DNA from: Alphaproteobacteria bacterium
GTDB lineage: Bacteria; Pseudomonadota; Alphaproteobacteria; Oceanibaculales; Oceanibaculaceae
Direction: 5' to 3'
Assembly: GCA_018823745.1 (NCBI GenBank)
Contig: JAHJHR010000004.1
Coordinates: 124,001-188,000, forward strand
DNA length: 64,000 bases
Every line of letters starts with the position of its first letter. The stretch's first letter is position 1. The position numbers were made by a program, and so were the translations under genes. Positions 1 to 8,553 of the stretch are shown piece by piece. The notes under the pieces are model-generated. The model saw only the letters and a program-made list of their open reading frames with translations. It was not told the origin of the DNA and did no database searches.

Positions 1-70
1 TCGGCGCGCGGACATGGCCGATCGGATCAGCGATGATGCCGTAGAGCTTCGTCCTGCCGGTTATGCTCAT
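1..70 (-). CDS. Shikimate dehydrogenase, N-terminal fragment
   Basis: Only the first 23 codons are in the window; the gene runs off the left edge. The reverse strand reads MSITGRTKLYGIIADPIGHV, the usual start of AroE-type shikimate dehydrogenases, in which T-KLYG-I-DPI-H leads into the substrate-binding site. The family reduces 3-dehydroshikimate with NADPH. The ATG (70-68) overlaps the TGA of the upstream keto acid cleavage gene, so the two are probably co-translated. AroE paralogues in catabolic clusters often use other substrates (for example quinate), so a biosynthetic role is not assured. Confidence 0.75.
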   Translation of the reverse strand, partial: MSITGRTKLYGIIADPIGHVRAP

Positions 71-1005
71 CAGAAATTCACCTGGTCGCCGCCCTTGAGG
101 TCGAGCATCGCGCGCGCCTCGGTCGGGGTGGCAATCTCCAGCGAGAGTTCTTCGAGAATCCGGCGGATCTTGGAGACCTGCTCGGCATTGTTCTCGGCCA
201 GCTTGCCCTTGCCGGCATAGACTGAATCCTCCAGCCCGACGCGCACATTGCCGCCCATGATGGCGCCCATGGTGCACATCGACATCTGGTGACGGCCGGC
301 GGCCAGGATCGACCATTGGTAATTGTCGCCGAACAGCTTGTCGGCGATCTCGCGCATATGCATCAGGTTCTTATGGTCGGCGCCGATGCCGCCCAGGATG
401 CCGAAGATGGTCTGCACGAAGAAGGGCGGCTTCACCAGCCCGCGATCCATGAAATGCGCCAGGTTGTAGAGATGGCCGACATCGTAGCATTCAAACTCGA
501 AGCGCGTGCCGCAGCCCTCGCCCAGCTCCTTCAGGATGAATTCGATATCCTTGAAGGTGTTGCGGAAGATGAAGTCGCGGCTGTTCTCCAGATGGTCAAC
601 CTCCCACTGGTGCTTGAAGCTGGGGTAGCGGTCCAGCATCGGGAACAGGCCGAAATTCATCGAGCCCATGTTGAGCGAGCACATTTCCGGCTTGGTCTGC
701 AACGGCCCGGCCAGACGGTCCTGCACGCTCATGCCCTGGCCGCCGCCGGTTGTGATGTTGATCACCGCGTCGGTCGACTGCTTGATGCGCGGCAGGAATT
801 CCATGAACACTGCCGGGTCCGGCGTCGGCCTTCCATCCTTTGGGTCGCGCGCATGCAGATGCAGGATCGAGGCCCCGGCCTCCCACGCGCCGATGGCGTT
901 ATCGGCAATCTCGTCCGGCGTGATCGGCAGATGCGGCGTCATCGTCGGCGTATGAATCGAGCCGGTGACGGCGCAGGTGATGATGACTTTCTTGGCATTG
1001 GCCAT
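70..1005 (-). CDS. Beta-keto acid cleavage enzyme (BKACE, DUF849 family)
   Basis: This 311-aa protein is full length for the family, which condenses a beta-keto acid with acetyl-CoA to give a CoA ester and a shorter acid; 3-keto-5-aminohexanoate and 3-dehydrocarnitine are known substrates. Visible marks are the strand start KKVIITCAVTG, the zinc-binding HLHAR (His49, His51), the INITTGGG loop, and the C-terminal VRVGLEDS segment with the conserved Glu. It ends in an ATGA overlap with the shikimate dehydrogenase gene and lies 25 bp downstream of a carnitine-dehydrogenase-like gene. That pairing favours 3-dehydrocarnitine or a similar keto acid, but this is inferred from neighbours. Confidence 0.88.
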   Translation of the reverse strand: MANAKKVIITCAVTGSIHTPTMTPHLPITPDEIADNAIGAWEAGASILHLHARDPKDGRPTPDPAVFMEFLPRIKQSTDAVINITTGGGQGMSVQDRLAGPLQTKPEMCSLNMGSMNFGLFPMLDRYPSFKHQWEVDHLENSRDFIFRNTFKDIEFILKELGEGCGTRFEFECYDVGHLYNLAHFMDRGLVKPPFFVQTIFGILGGIGADHKNLMHMREIADKLFGDNYQWSILAAGRHQMSMCTMGAIMGGNVRVGLEDSVYAGKGKLAENNAEQVSKIRRILEELSLEIATPTEARAMLDLKGGDQVNF

Positions 1006-1030
1006 TGTTGGTTTCCCTGTTCGTTAAGCT

Positions 1031-1987
1031 TCAGTTGCCTATCTTCTTCGCGGCGTCGCGCTTGTGGGCGATCAGCGCCATCAGGTGGCGGTCGCGCCAG
1101 GCCTGGCGGTCGTCCAGCCGGTCGGCGGGCAGGGCCTCGCGGCGTTCGCCTTCCAGCGTGTCGCTCAGCGCCTTGTCCCAGCGCCGGGGCTGCGCCTGTT
1201 CCTGCTGCATGTCCCAGTACATCGGGGCGTAGCGCGCGATGTAGTCGGCAATGCCGGCCGGCGCGTTCAGGTCGATGGTCTCGAACGGCCCCATGAAGGA
1301 CCAGCGCAGACCCAGACCGTCCTTGATCGTCTTGTCGACATCCTCGGTGCTGGCATAGCCATCGGCGACCAGCTTGAAGGCCTCGGCCAGCAGCGCACCC
1401 TGCAGCCGGTTCAGGATGAAGCCGGGCACTTCCTTCTTCACCAGGATCGGCACCATGCCGGCGGCCTCGTGCAGGGCGCGGGCGCGCTCGACCACGGCCG
1501 GGTCGGTCCAGGGTGCCGGCGACAGCTCGACGATGGGCACCAGATGTGGCGGGTTTGCCGGATGCGCCACCAGGCAGCGCGCCCGGCCCTTCAGCTCTTC
1601 CGTGAACAGCGAGGCGCGGATATTGGAGGATGAGGTGGCGAGGATGGTGGCCGGATCAGCGATGCGGTCCATCGCGGCGAAGATTTCCTGCTTCGCCTCC
1701 ACCGTCTCGCGCACGTTTTCCTGCACATAGGCGACGCCGGACAGGGCGTCCTCCAGCGTGGTGGCGGTCGAGATGCGGGCCTGGGCACCTTCGGGGTCGC
1801 CGAGCAGCCCGTTTGCCTTCAGGTCGTTCAGCGCTCCGCCGATCAGGCCGAGGGCGGATGCGAGCGCCGGCTGGCTGACATCGTGGAGTTTCACGCGGTG
1901 GCCGGCGCGGGCGAAGCAGATCGCCCAGGCCCGGCCGATGAGACCGGCGCCGATTACGGCGATGGTCGGCTTGTTTCCTCCTGTCAT
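1031..1987 (-). CDS. 3-hydroxyacyl-CoA dehydrogenase family protein, L-carnitine dehydrogenase-like
   Basis: This 318-aa NAD-dependent dehydrogenase has the N-terminal Rossmann motif GAGLIG (about residues 13-18) and the motif HPANPPHLVPIVE in the middle, typical of the lambda-crystallin/L-gulonate and L-carnitine dehydrogenase branch rather than the fatty-acid FadB branch. The length fits a stand-alone enzyme without the fused thioesterase seen in some carnitine dehydrogenases. With the BKACE gene just downstream it could convert carnitine to 3-dehydrocarnitine, which would then be cleaved to glycine betaine and acetoacetyl-CoA. The substrate assignment is inference; another 3-hydroxy acid is possible. 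Confidence 0.82.
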   Translation of the reverse strand: MTGGNKPTIAVIGAGLIGRAWAICFARAGHRVKLHDVSQPALASALGLIGGALNDLKANGLLGDPEGAQARISTATTLEDALSGVAYVQENVRETVEAKQEIFAAMDRIADPATILATSSSNIRASLFTEELKGRARCLVAHPANPPHLVPIVELSPAPWTDPAVVERARALHEAAGMVPILVKKEVPGFILNRLQGALLAEAFKLVADGYASTEDVDKTIKDGLGLRWSFMGPFETIDLNAPAGIADYIARYAPMYWDMQQEQAQPRRWDKALSDTLEGERREALPADRLDDRQAWRDRHLMALIAHKRDAAKKIGN

Positions 1988-2117
1988 GGCCCGCTTTCTT
2001 GTCTCTGTTGGGGTCCTGTATTGCCGTGGATGCTAAACCGATGCGACGAGGCTGCACAACAGCGCACCGCGCCGGTCTGTTACGCTTGCCGGAACGGTTC
2101 ATAAAAGGGGGGAAGCA

Positions 2118-2882
2118 ATGCGCAGTCATGAAGGGCGGGTGGTGCTGGTCAGCGGGGCGGCGCGGGGCATCGGCTTCGCCATCGCACAGGGTTTTGCCGG
2201 GGCGGGGGCGGCGGTCGCCATCCTCGATCTGGCGGAAGACGCGGTCATCCATGCCGCCGGACAGATCGCGGCCGAGGGCGGCACTGCCTTCGGCATTGCC
2301 GGCGATGTCGGTGACTTCGCGGCGATGCGCGCGGTGGTGACGGAGATCGAGGGCGCGCTGGGGCCGGTTGATATTCTGGTGAACAATGCCGGCATCTCGC
2401 CCAAGCATGAGGGCCGCCGCCATGAAATCTGGGAGATGGAGCCGGAAGAGTGGCGGCAGGTGATGGAGGTGAACCTGACCGGCTGCTTCAACCTCGCCCG
2501 GCTGGTCACGCCGGGCATGAAGCAGCGCGGGCAGGGCAGCATCGTCAACATGGCCTCGGTCGCCGGGAAAGCCTATTGCGACTTTGTCGGCGTGCATTAT
2601 TCCACGACCAAGGCCGGGCTGATCGGCTTCACCCGGCATCTGGCCGGGGAGCTTGGCCCCTATGGCATCACCGTGAACGCCATCGCGCCGGGGCGGATCG
2701 ACACGCCGCTGATGCGCGGCGTCGCCAGCGCGGTGAATGATGCCATCGTCGAGGCCACACCGCTGCGCCGGCTGGGCCAGCCGCAGGATGTGGCCTCGGC
2801 GGCGCTGTTCCTGACCAGTGCGGCGGCCGGCTTCGTCACCGGCCAGACCCTGGATGTGGCCGGGGGCTGGCTGATGAGCTGA
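2118..2882 (+). CDS. SDR family oxidoreductase (FabG-like)
   Basis: This 254-aa classical short-chain dehydrogenase shows the cofactor motif SGAARGIG (residues about 11-18), the NNAG motif, a conserved Ser in NMASVAGK, and the catalytic YSTTK. It keeps the C-terminal motifs PGRIDTPL and VTGQTLDVAGGW. The start is supported by a purine-rich ribosome-binding site (aggggggaag) just before the ATG. It is divergent from the hydroxyacyl-CoA dehydrogenase gene. The family reduces or oxidises many carbonyl and hydroxyl substrates with NAD(P)H; the substrate cannot be read from the sequence. Confidence 0.88.
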   Translation: MRSHEGRVVLVSGAARGIGFAIAQGFAGAGAAVAILDLAEDAVIHAAGQIAAEGGTAFGIAGDVGDFAAMRAVVTEIEGALGPVDILVNNAGISPKHEGRRHEIWEMEPEEWRQVMEVNLTGCFNLARLVTPGMKQRGQGSIVNMASVAGKAYCDFVGVHYSTTKAGLIGFTRHLAGELGPYGITVNAIAPGRIDTPLMRGVASAVNDAIVEATPLRRLGQPQDVASAALFLTSAAAGFVTGQTLDVAGGWLMS

Positions 2883-2983
2883 CGGGGCCCTGGGGGCGGA
2901 TTGCGCGAACAGCGGCTTTCACTTGCGAAAACCCTGGCCGGACCCTACCTTTCTCCCAGTTTCCGGAGCCGTGGCGGGGCGCG

Positions 2984-3262
2984 ATGCACTCCTTTCTGAT
3001 TCTTGTCGATACCGTTATCAGCCTGTTCATCTGGGCGCTGATTATCTCTGCGATCCTCAGCTGGCTGGTCACCTTCAATATCGTCAATACGTCGAACCGT
3101 TTCGTCTACATGGTCGGCGATTTCCTGTATCGCGTGACCGAGCCGGCGCTGCGGCCAATCCGCAGCATCATCCCCAATCTGGGCGGCATCGATATCTCGC
3201 CGATCATCCTGATCCTGATTCTGGTCTTCGTGAAAAACCTGATGTTCGAGTATCTGGCCTGA
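2984..3262 (+). CDS. YggT family integral membrane protein
   Basis: This 92-aa protein has two hydrophobic segments (about residues 3-27 and 65-88) separated by the conserved family stretch with FLYRVTEPALRPIRSIIP. YggT (CCB3/YlmG in plastids and cyanobacteria) is a membrane protein linked to cell division or cytochrome assembly in different lineages. It begins a tightly packed run with a DUF167 gene, folD and a DUF1289 gene, a common alphaproteobacterial order. Confidence 0.9.
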   Translation: MHSFLILVDTVISLFIWALIISAILSWLVTFNIVNTSNRFVYMVGDFLYRVTEPALRPIRSIIPNLGGIDISPIILILILVFVKNLMFEYLA

Positions 3263-3582
3263 GCCTGCTGCCGTTCAGCGCCTGCGACGCGGGCGTCAGG
3301 GCACGCATCCGCCTGACACCGGGCTCCTCGGCGGATCGCATCCAGGGGCTGGTCGAGGATGAGGCCGGTGCGTCGGTCCTGAAGATCGCCGTCACCGCGA
3401 TTCCGGAAGACGGCAAGGCCAATGCCGCGCTGGTGAAGCTGCTGGCGAAAAGCTGGAAACTGCCGAAATCCGATCTGCGGATCGTGCTCGGGCTGACCGA
3501 CCGTCGAAAGACGGTCGAAATTGCCGGCGATTCCGATGTATTGATGCGCCGTCTGACCGACTGGCTGGAGACGATAGCATGA
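3259..3582 (+). CDS. DUF167 (YggU) family protein, apparent CTG start
   Basis: The frame encodes the DUF167 core ([17 protein letters not shown], then [15 protein letters not shown] and [18 protein letters not shown]). No ATG, GTG or TTG occurs in frame between the region antisense to or overlapping yggT and the first conserved residues. The best start is CTG at 3259-3261, overlapping the yggT TGA as CTGA and giving a 107-aa protein beginning LSLLPFSA. That matches the usual family start (M-S/L-PF). A weak purine patch (cgag) lies about 8 bases upstream, so translational coupling to yggT is likely. The TGA overlaps the folD start. Confidence 0.78.
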   Translation: MSLLPFSACDAGVRARIRLTPGSSADRIQGLVEDEAGASVLKIAVTAIPEDGKANAALVKLLAKSWKLPKSDLRIVLGLTDRRKTVEIAGDSDVLMRRLTDWLETIA

Positions 3583-4469
3583 CCGAGAGCACGGCAACCC
3601 GTATCGATGGCGCCGCCTTCGCCGCCCGTCTGCGCGCCGAAGTAACCCGCAAGACTGCCCTGCTGCATGAGCGCGAGGGTATCGCCCCCGGCCTGGCGGT
3701 GGTGCTGGTCGGCGAGGACCCGGCCAGCGAGGTCTATGTCCGCAACAAGGGCAAGATGACCATCGAGGCCGGGATGAATTCCTGGCAGCACCGCCTGCCG
3801 GACACCGCGACGCAGGCGCAATTGCTGCAGGTGGTCGCCAATCTGAACGCCGATCCTGCGGTCGATGGCATCCTGGTGCAATTGCCGCTGCCCGACCAGA
3901 TCGACGCCGATGCGGTGATCCACGCCATCGACCCGGACAAGGATGTCGACGGCTTCCATGTGGTGAATGCCGGGCGTCTGGCGACCGGCCTGCCGGCCAT
4001 GGTGCCCTGCACGCCGCTGGGCTGCCTGATGTTGCTGAAAGATCATCTGGGCGATCTTTCCGGCATGAAGGCGGTGGTCATCGGCCGGTCCAACATCGTC
4101 GGCAAGCCGATGGCGCAATTGCTGCTGAAGGAAAGCTGCACCGTCACCATCGCCCATTCCCGGACGCGCGACCTGGCCGCTGAATGCCGGCAGGCCGATA
4201 TCATCATCGCCGCCGTCGGCCGGCCGCGCATGGTGAAGGCCGACTGGGTAAAGCCGGGGGCGGTGGTCATCGATGTCGGCATCAACCGGGTGAGGATGGC
4301 CGATGGCAAGCTGAAGCTGGTCGGTGATGTCGATTACGATGCCGTCGCCGCCGTGGCCGGCGCCATCACCCCGGTGCCGGGCGGTGTGGGGCCGATGACG
4401 ATTGCCTGCCTGCTGAACAACACGCTGGAGGCCGCCTGCCGCCGGCGGGGCCTCGCCGTGCCGGCATGA
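3579..4469 (+). CDS. folD: Bifunctional methylenetetrahydrofolate dehydrogenase/cyclohydrolase FolD
   Basis: FolD interconverts 5,10-methylene-, 5,10-methenyl- and 10-formyl-tetrahydrofolate in cytosolic one-carbon metabolism. The 296-aa protein has the normal length. It shows the active-site helix [10 protein letters not shown] with the catalytic YxxxK, the signature [20 protein letters not shown], and the NADP loop [12 protein letters not shown]-terminal [12 protein letters not shown] is also conserved. The ATG lies in the stop of the DUF167 gene (ATGA, 3579-3582) and its own stop overlaps the next start, so the run is one operon. Confidence 0.97.
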   Translation: MTESTATRIDGAAFAARLRAEVTRKTALLHEREGIAPGLAVVLVGEDPASEVYVRNKGKMTIEAGMNSWQHRLPDTATQAQLLQVVANLNADPAVDGILVQLPLPDQIDADAVIHAIDPDKDVDGFHVVNAGRLATGLPAMVPCTPLGCLMLLKDHLGDLSGMKAVVIGRSNIVGKPMAQLLLKESCTVTIAHSRTRDLAAECRQADIIIAAVGRPRMVKADWVKPGAVVIDVGINRVRMADGKLKLVGDVDYDAVAAVAGAITPVPGGVGPMTIACLLNNTLEAACRRRGLAVPA

Positions 4470-4714
4470 AGCATGATCCGGCCGATCTGCACACCGACCG
4501 GCTGCTGACCATGAGCCCCTGCATGGCGGTGTGCCAGCTGGGGGCGGATGGCTATTGCGCCGGCTGTCGGCGCAGCGCCGAGGAGATCGGCCGCTGGATC
4601 GTCTATTCCGACGAAGAGAAGAACACGATCAACCGCCGCATCCTGAAGGAAGCGCAGGACCGGAAGCTGTCGGCCCAGCTGAAATACCTGATGCGCCGCT
4701 TCTTCGGGGCCTGA
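4466..4714 (+). CDS. DUF1289 family small cysteine-rich protein
   Basis: This 82-aa protein has the DUF1289 pattern [20 protein letters not shown], four cysteines likely to bind a metal or Fe-S centre, followed by the conserved EEI-RW helix. The biochemical role of the family is not established. Its ATG overlaps the folD stop. The gene ends 17 bp before a strong hairpin that mainly serves the facing ABC transporter operon. Confidence 0.88.
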   Translation: MKHDPADLHTDRLLTMSPCMAVCQLGADGYCAGCRRSAEEIGRWIVYSDEEKNTINRRILKEAQDRKLSAQLKYLMRRFFGA

Positions 4715-4731
4715 TCCGCGCGCAAAACGAA

Positions 4732-4755
4732 AACGGCGGCCCGAAGGCCGCCGTT
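4732..4755 (-). terminator. Rho-independent terminator of the peptide ABC operon
   Basis: A perfect 10-bp inverted repeat (aacggcggcc / ggccgccgtt) encloses a CGAA tetraloop. On the reverse strand the stem is followed by the T-rich tract TTTTCGTTTT, so it terminates transcripts from the ABC transporter genes. The forward side lacks a T run, though the hairpin may slow both convergent transcripts. Confidence 0.8.
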
Positions 4756-4779
4756 CGCATCAAAGCTTGAAACCCGCTG

Positions 4780-6489
4780 CTATACCGCTGCCTCGAAATT
4801 CAGCGTCGGCATCAGTTCCAGCAGGCGCTTGGTATAATCCTGCTGCGGGTTGGTGAAGAGCGCCTCGGTCTCGGCCACCTCGACCAGCTTGCCATACTGC
4901 ATGACCGCGACTCGGTCGCACATCTGGCGGATCACCGGCAGATCATGGCTGATGAACAGCATGGTCAGCCCCAGCGCCTGCTGCAGATCCTTCAGCAGGT
5001 TCAGGATCTGCGCCTGGATCGAGACGTCCAGTGCCGATGTCGGCTCGTCGCAGATCAGGAAGCGGGGACGGGTCGCCAGAGCGCGGGCGATGGAAATGCG
5101 CTGGCGCTGGCCGCCGGAGAATTCATGCGGGTATTTCCAGGCCGCGGCACGGCCCAGCTCCACATGCTCCAGCAGATCCTCGACGATCTGGGCGATCTGG
5201 TCCTTGCTCTCCGCCAGGCGGTGATGGCGGATCGGCTCGGCGATCACGTCGAACACCCGCATGCGCGGATTGAGCGAGGAATAGGGGTCTTGGAAGATCA
5301 TCTGGATCTGCCGGCGGAACGGGTCCAGTTCCTTGTCGGTCTTCAGGTCGCTGACCGAGGTGCCGTCGAAGTAGATCTTGCCCTTGGACGGGGTGTAGAG
5401 GCCGGAGATCATGCGGGCGATGGTGGATTTGCCGCTGCCGCTTTCCCCGACCACGCCGAAGATCTCGCCGCGCTTGATGTCGAAGGAGACATCATCGACC
5501 GCGTTGAAATACTGCCGCCAGGATGGGATCAGTGAATACCGGCTGGTGAAGCGCATCGAGATATTCTCGCAGCGCACCAGCGGCCCCTCGGTGTTGGTGT
5601 AGGTGTTGCGGTTCTCGCCCAGCCAGTGCGACTTCAGGTCGATATGCTGGCTCTGCTTCACCTCGCCATCCGAATAGGTGACGCGGGGAAAGCGGTCCAG
5701 CTTCACGTCGGAGCGCGGAACGGCGGCCATCAGGCTCTTGGTATAGGGATGTTCCGGACGGCCCAATACCTGCGCGGTCTCGCCAAGCTCCACGATCTTG
5801 CCGCGATACATCACCGCCACGCGGTCGGTGATCTCGGCGATCACCCCCATGTCATGGGTGATGATGATGACGCCGACATTGCGGGTCTTGCAGAGGTTGC
5901 GGATCAGATCGAGAATCTGCGCCTGGATCGACACGTCGAGCGCGGTTGTCGGCTCATCGGCGATGACGAGGTCCGGCTCGGCGCAGAGTGCCAGCGCAAT
6001 GACGACACGCTGGCGCATGCCGCCGGAGAACTGGTGCGGGTACTGATCGACACGGTTTTCCGCATCGTCGATACCGACTTCCTCCAGCATTTCGATGGCC
6101 CGCTTGCGGGCCTCGCTTTCCGACATGTCGATATGGGTGCGCACCGTCTCGACCAGCTGCTGGCCCACGGTGAACAGCGGGTTCAGGCTGGTCAGCGGGT
6201 CCTGGAAGATCATGCCGATCTTGCGGCCGCGGATCTTCTGCAGGGTCTGGAACGGCAGATTGTCGATCCGCTCGCCATGCAGAGAGACCTCGCCGCCGGT
6301 CATCCGGCCGGGTGCCTCCAGCAGACCGATCACGGCATTGCCGATGGTCGATTTGCCGGCCCCGGATTCGCCGACCACGCCGACGATCTCGCCGCCATTC
6401 ACTTCGAGGGAGATGCCCTTGACCGCCTCGACAGTACCCTGGCGGCTCGGGAACTCGATGCGCATGTCCTGGATGTTCAGTAGCGCCAT
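4780..6489 (-). CDS. Peptide ABC transporter, fused double ATP-binding protein (DppD-DppF type)
   Basis: Two complete ABC ATPase domains are joined in one 569-aa chain. Domain 1 has Walker A GESGAGKST, signature FSGGMRQRV and Walker B LVIADEPTT. Domain 2 has GESGSGKST, FSGGQRQRI and FLICDEPTS. Each domain ends with the oligopeptide-type C-terminal extension (HPYTKSL; QDYTKRLLE). The layout matches GsiA/YejF-like proteins, which power uptake of di- and oligopeptides, glutathione or nickel. It is the last gene of a four-gene operon after the two permeases. Substrate is unknown. Confidence 0.93.
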   Translation of the reverse strand: MALLNIQDMRIEFPSRQGTVEAVKGISLEVNGGEIVGVVGESGAGKSTIGNAVIGLLEAPGRMTGGEVSLHGERIDNLPFQTLQKIRGRKIGMIFQDPLTSLNPLFTVGQQLVETVRTHIDMSESEARKRAIEMLEEVGIDDAENRVDQYPHQFSGGMRQRVVIALALCAEPDLVIADEPTTALDVSIQAQILDLIRNLCKTRNVGVIIITHDMGVIAEITDRVAVMYRGKIVELGETAQVLGRPEHPYTKSLMAAVPRSDVKLDRFPRVTYSDGEVKQSQHIDLKSHWLGENRNTYTNTEGPLVRCENISMRFTSRYSLIPSWRQYFNAVDDVSFDIKRGEIFGVVGESGSGKSTIARMISGLYTPSKGKIYFDGTSVSDLKTDKELDPFRRQIQMIFQDPYSSLNPRMRVFDVIAEPIRHHRLAESKDQIAQIVEDLLEHVELGRAAAWKYPHEFSGGQRQRISIARALATRPRFLICDEPTSALDVSIQAQILNLLKDLQQALGLTMLFISHDLPVIRQMCDRVAVMQYGKLVEVAETEALFTNPQQDYTKRLLELMPTLNFEAAV

Positions 6490-6493
6490 CGTC

Positions 6494-7456
6494 TTACCTC
6501 AGCTTCGGATTGAGCGCGTCGCGCAGCCAGTCACCGACAAGGTTGACGGCCAGCACGAGAATCGCGAGGGCGGCACCGGGGAAGATCGTGATCCACCAGG
6601 AGCCGGAGAACAGGTAGTCGCTGCCGACATTGATCAGCGTGCCCAGCGAGGGTTCGGTCGGCGGCACGCCGACACCCAGGAAGGACAGGGTCGCCTCGGT
6701 CAGCACGGCGCTGGCAAGACCCAGTGTGGCGATGACCAGAATCGGCCCCATCACGTTCGGCAGCACATGGCGGATCATGATGAACAGCGGCTTCACGCCG
6801 ATCAGCCGGGCGGCCAGCACATATTCCTTGTTGCGCTCCACCAAAGTGGAGGCGCGCACGGTACGGGCGAACTGCACCCAGTTCGACAGGCCGATGGACA
6901 GCACCAGAACCAGCACCGCCAGCTCGGCATGCTGCGAGGGCGGCAGCACGCCGCGCATGACGCCGTTGATCAGCAGCGCCACCAGGATGGTCGGGAAGGA
7001 GAGCTGGATTTCCGCGACACGCATGATGAAGGCGTCGATCAGCCCGCCCTTGTAGCCGGCGATCAGCCCCAGCGCGATGCCGATGACCATCGACAGCACG
7101 ACGCTGGTGAAGCCGACGAACAGCGATACGCGGCTGCCATAGAGGATGGTGGAGAACACGTCGCGGCCCAGATTGTCGGTGCCGAGAAGGTATTTCGGAT
7201 CGCCCATCTCCGCCCAGACCGGCGGCAGCTCGGAATCGAGCAGGTTCATCGTCGCCACGTCGAACGGATTATGCGGTGCGACCAGATTGGCGAAGACGGA
7301 GGTGAAGATGATCAGCAGCGTGACCGCCATGGCCACGATGGTGACCGGCGAGTGCTTGAAGCTGTAGAAAAGGTCGCTGTTCAGCGCCCGTTTGAAGCCG
7401 TCGACACTCCGCGTCAGCGGGGTTGCCGTCTTGCTCGTCAATTCGGTGTTGGCCAT
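6494..7456 (-). CDS. Peptide ABC transporter permease (DppC type)
   Basis: This 320-aa inner-membrane permease starts with an N-terminal cytoplasmic stretch and a first transmembrane segment, then the OppC/DppC periplasmic region with APHNPFDV and LGTDNLGRDVFS, and the cytoplasmic EAA-like loop around EYVLAARLIGVKPLFIMIRHVLPN that docks to the ATPase. It partners the DppB-type permease, whose stop overlaps this start by one base (TGATG). It is four bases upstream of the ATPase gene. Confidence 0.93.
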   Translation of the reverse strand: MANTELTSKTATPLTRSVDGFKRALNSDLFYSFKHSPVTIVAMAVTLLIIFTSVFANLVAPHNPFDVATMNLLDSELPPVWAEMGDPKYLLGTDNLGRDVFSTILYGSRVSLFVGFTSVVLSMVIGIALGLIAGYKGGLIDAFIMRVAEIQLSFPTILVALLINGVMRGVLPPSQHAELAVLVLVLSIGLSNWVQFARTVRASTLVERNKEYVLAARLIGVKPLFIMIRHVLPNVMGPILVIATLGLASAVLTEATLSFLGVGVPPTEPSLGTLINVGSDYLFSGSWWITIFPGAALAILVLAVNLVGDWLRDALNPKLR

Positions 7457-8439
7457 CAGTTGGCACCCCCGGCGCGATCCACTCTCAGGCGGGGATCGAC
7501 CACGTAATAGAGAATGTCGACGATCAGGTTAATGATCACGAAGAAGAAGGCGATCATCACCAGATAGGCCGACATGATCGGAATATCGACGGCGCGGATA
7601 CCCTGCAGGAACAGCCGCCCCATGCCCGGCCACTGGAACACCGTCTCGGTGATGATGGCGAAGGCGATCACGGTGCCAAGCTGCAGGCCAATGATGGTGA
7701 TGACCGGCACCAGCGTGTTCTTCAGCGCGTGGCGGAACTGCACCGCCCGGTTGGAAATGCCGCGGGCGCGCGCGAATTTGATGTAGTCGGTGCGCATTAC
7801 CTCCAGCATCTCGGCGCGCACCAGGCGCATCACCAGCGTCATCTGGAACAGGGCCAGCGTGATCGCCGGCAGGATGATCGCCTTCCAGCCCGACAGGGTC
7901 AGGAAGCCGGTGGTCCAGCCGCCGAGATTGACCACCTCGCCGCGCCCGAAGGAGGGCAGCCAGCCGAGGATGACCGAAAACAGGTAGATGAACAGGATGC
8001 CGATCAGGAAGGTCGGCAGCGAGACGCCGATCAGCGACAGCGTCATGATCACCTTGGAGGCAACCCCGTACCGGTGCAGGCCGGTATAGACGCCCAGCGG
8101 AATGCCGACCATCAGCGCCAGAATAATCGACAGGCCGGCCAGCTCCATCGTCGCCGGCAGGCGTTCGGCGATCAGCTGCGAGACCGGACGCTTGTGCTGA
8201 TAGGAAAATCCGAAATCGCCGGTCGCCATATTGCCGGCGAACCGGGCGAACTGGACAATAAGGGGATCGTTCAGCCCCAGCCTTTCGCGCAGCTCGTCGC
8301 GTTCCGCCTGGGTGGTGTCCTGCCCGACCATCTGTTCGACCGGGTCGCCTACGAACTGGAACAGCGTAAACGCGATGGCCCCGACGAAGAGCATCACGAA
8401 TATCGACTGGACCAGCCTTCCGGCTATGAATTTAAACAT
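7456..8439 (-). CDS. Peptide ABC transporter permease (DppB type)
   Basis: The protein is 327 aa from the ATG at 8439, giving the family start MFKFIAGRLVQSIFVM. An upstream in-frame extension to 8544 runs through the terminator hairpin and lacks family similarity, so it was excluded. Marks include GDPVEQM, RERLGLNDPLIVQFARF and the EAA loop YIKFARARGISNRAVQFRHALKNTLVPV. It forms the membrane channel with the DppC-type partner. Expression is probably reduced relative to the binding protein by the hairpin lying before it. Confidence 0.93.
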   Translation of the reverse strand: MFKFIAGRLVQSIFVMLFVGAIAFTLFQFVGDPVEQMVGQDTTQAERDELRERLGLNDPLIVQFARFAGNMATGDFGFSYQHKRPVSQLIAERLPATMELAGLSIILALMVGIPLGVYTGLHRYGVASKVIMTLSLIGVSLPTFLIGILFIYLFSVILGWLPSFGRGEVVNLGGWTTGFLTLSGWKAIILPAITLALFQMTLVMRLVRAEMLEVMRTDYIKFARARGISNRAVQFRHALKNTLVPVITIIGLQLGTVIAFAIITETVFQWPGMGRLFLQGIRAVDIPIMSAYLVMIAFFFVIINLIVDILYYVVDPRLRVDRAGGAN

Positions 8440-8508
8440 CTTGGGTCTTGTTCCTGCTGGGCTCGGCGGCGGTTGCGCCGAAAATGCCAAAAGGCAGCGC
8501 AAAAAGAA

Positions 8509-8537
8509 AGAGCACCCCCAGTTTCTGGGGGTGCTCT
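8509..8537 (-). terminator. Intra-operon terminator/attenuator between binding-protein and permease genes
   Basis: A perfect 13-bp inverted repeat (agagcacccccag / ctgggggtgctct) with a 3-base loop lies 17 bp after the binding-protein stop. On the reverse strand it is followed by CTTTCTTTTTG. This is a strong intrinsic terminator, placed to let the binding protein be made in excess over the permeases, as is common in binding-protein-dependent ABC operons. Confidence 0.88.
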
Positions 8538-8553
8538 GGTGCAAAGGGCAGTC

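Noticed and set aside
8440-8544. N-terminal extension of the DppB-type permease
   Set aside because: The stretch is the terminator hairpin between the genes. The family N-terminus starts at 8439.
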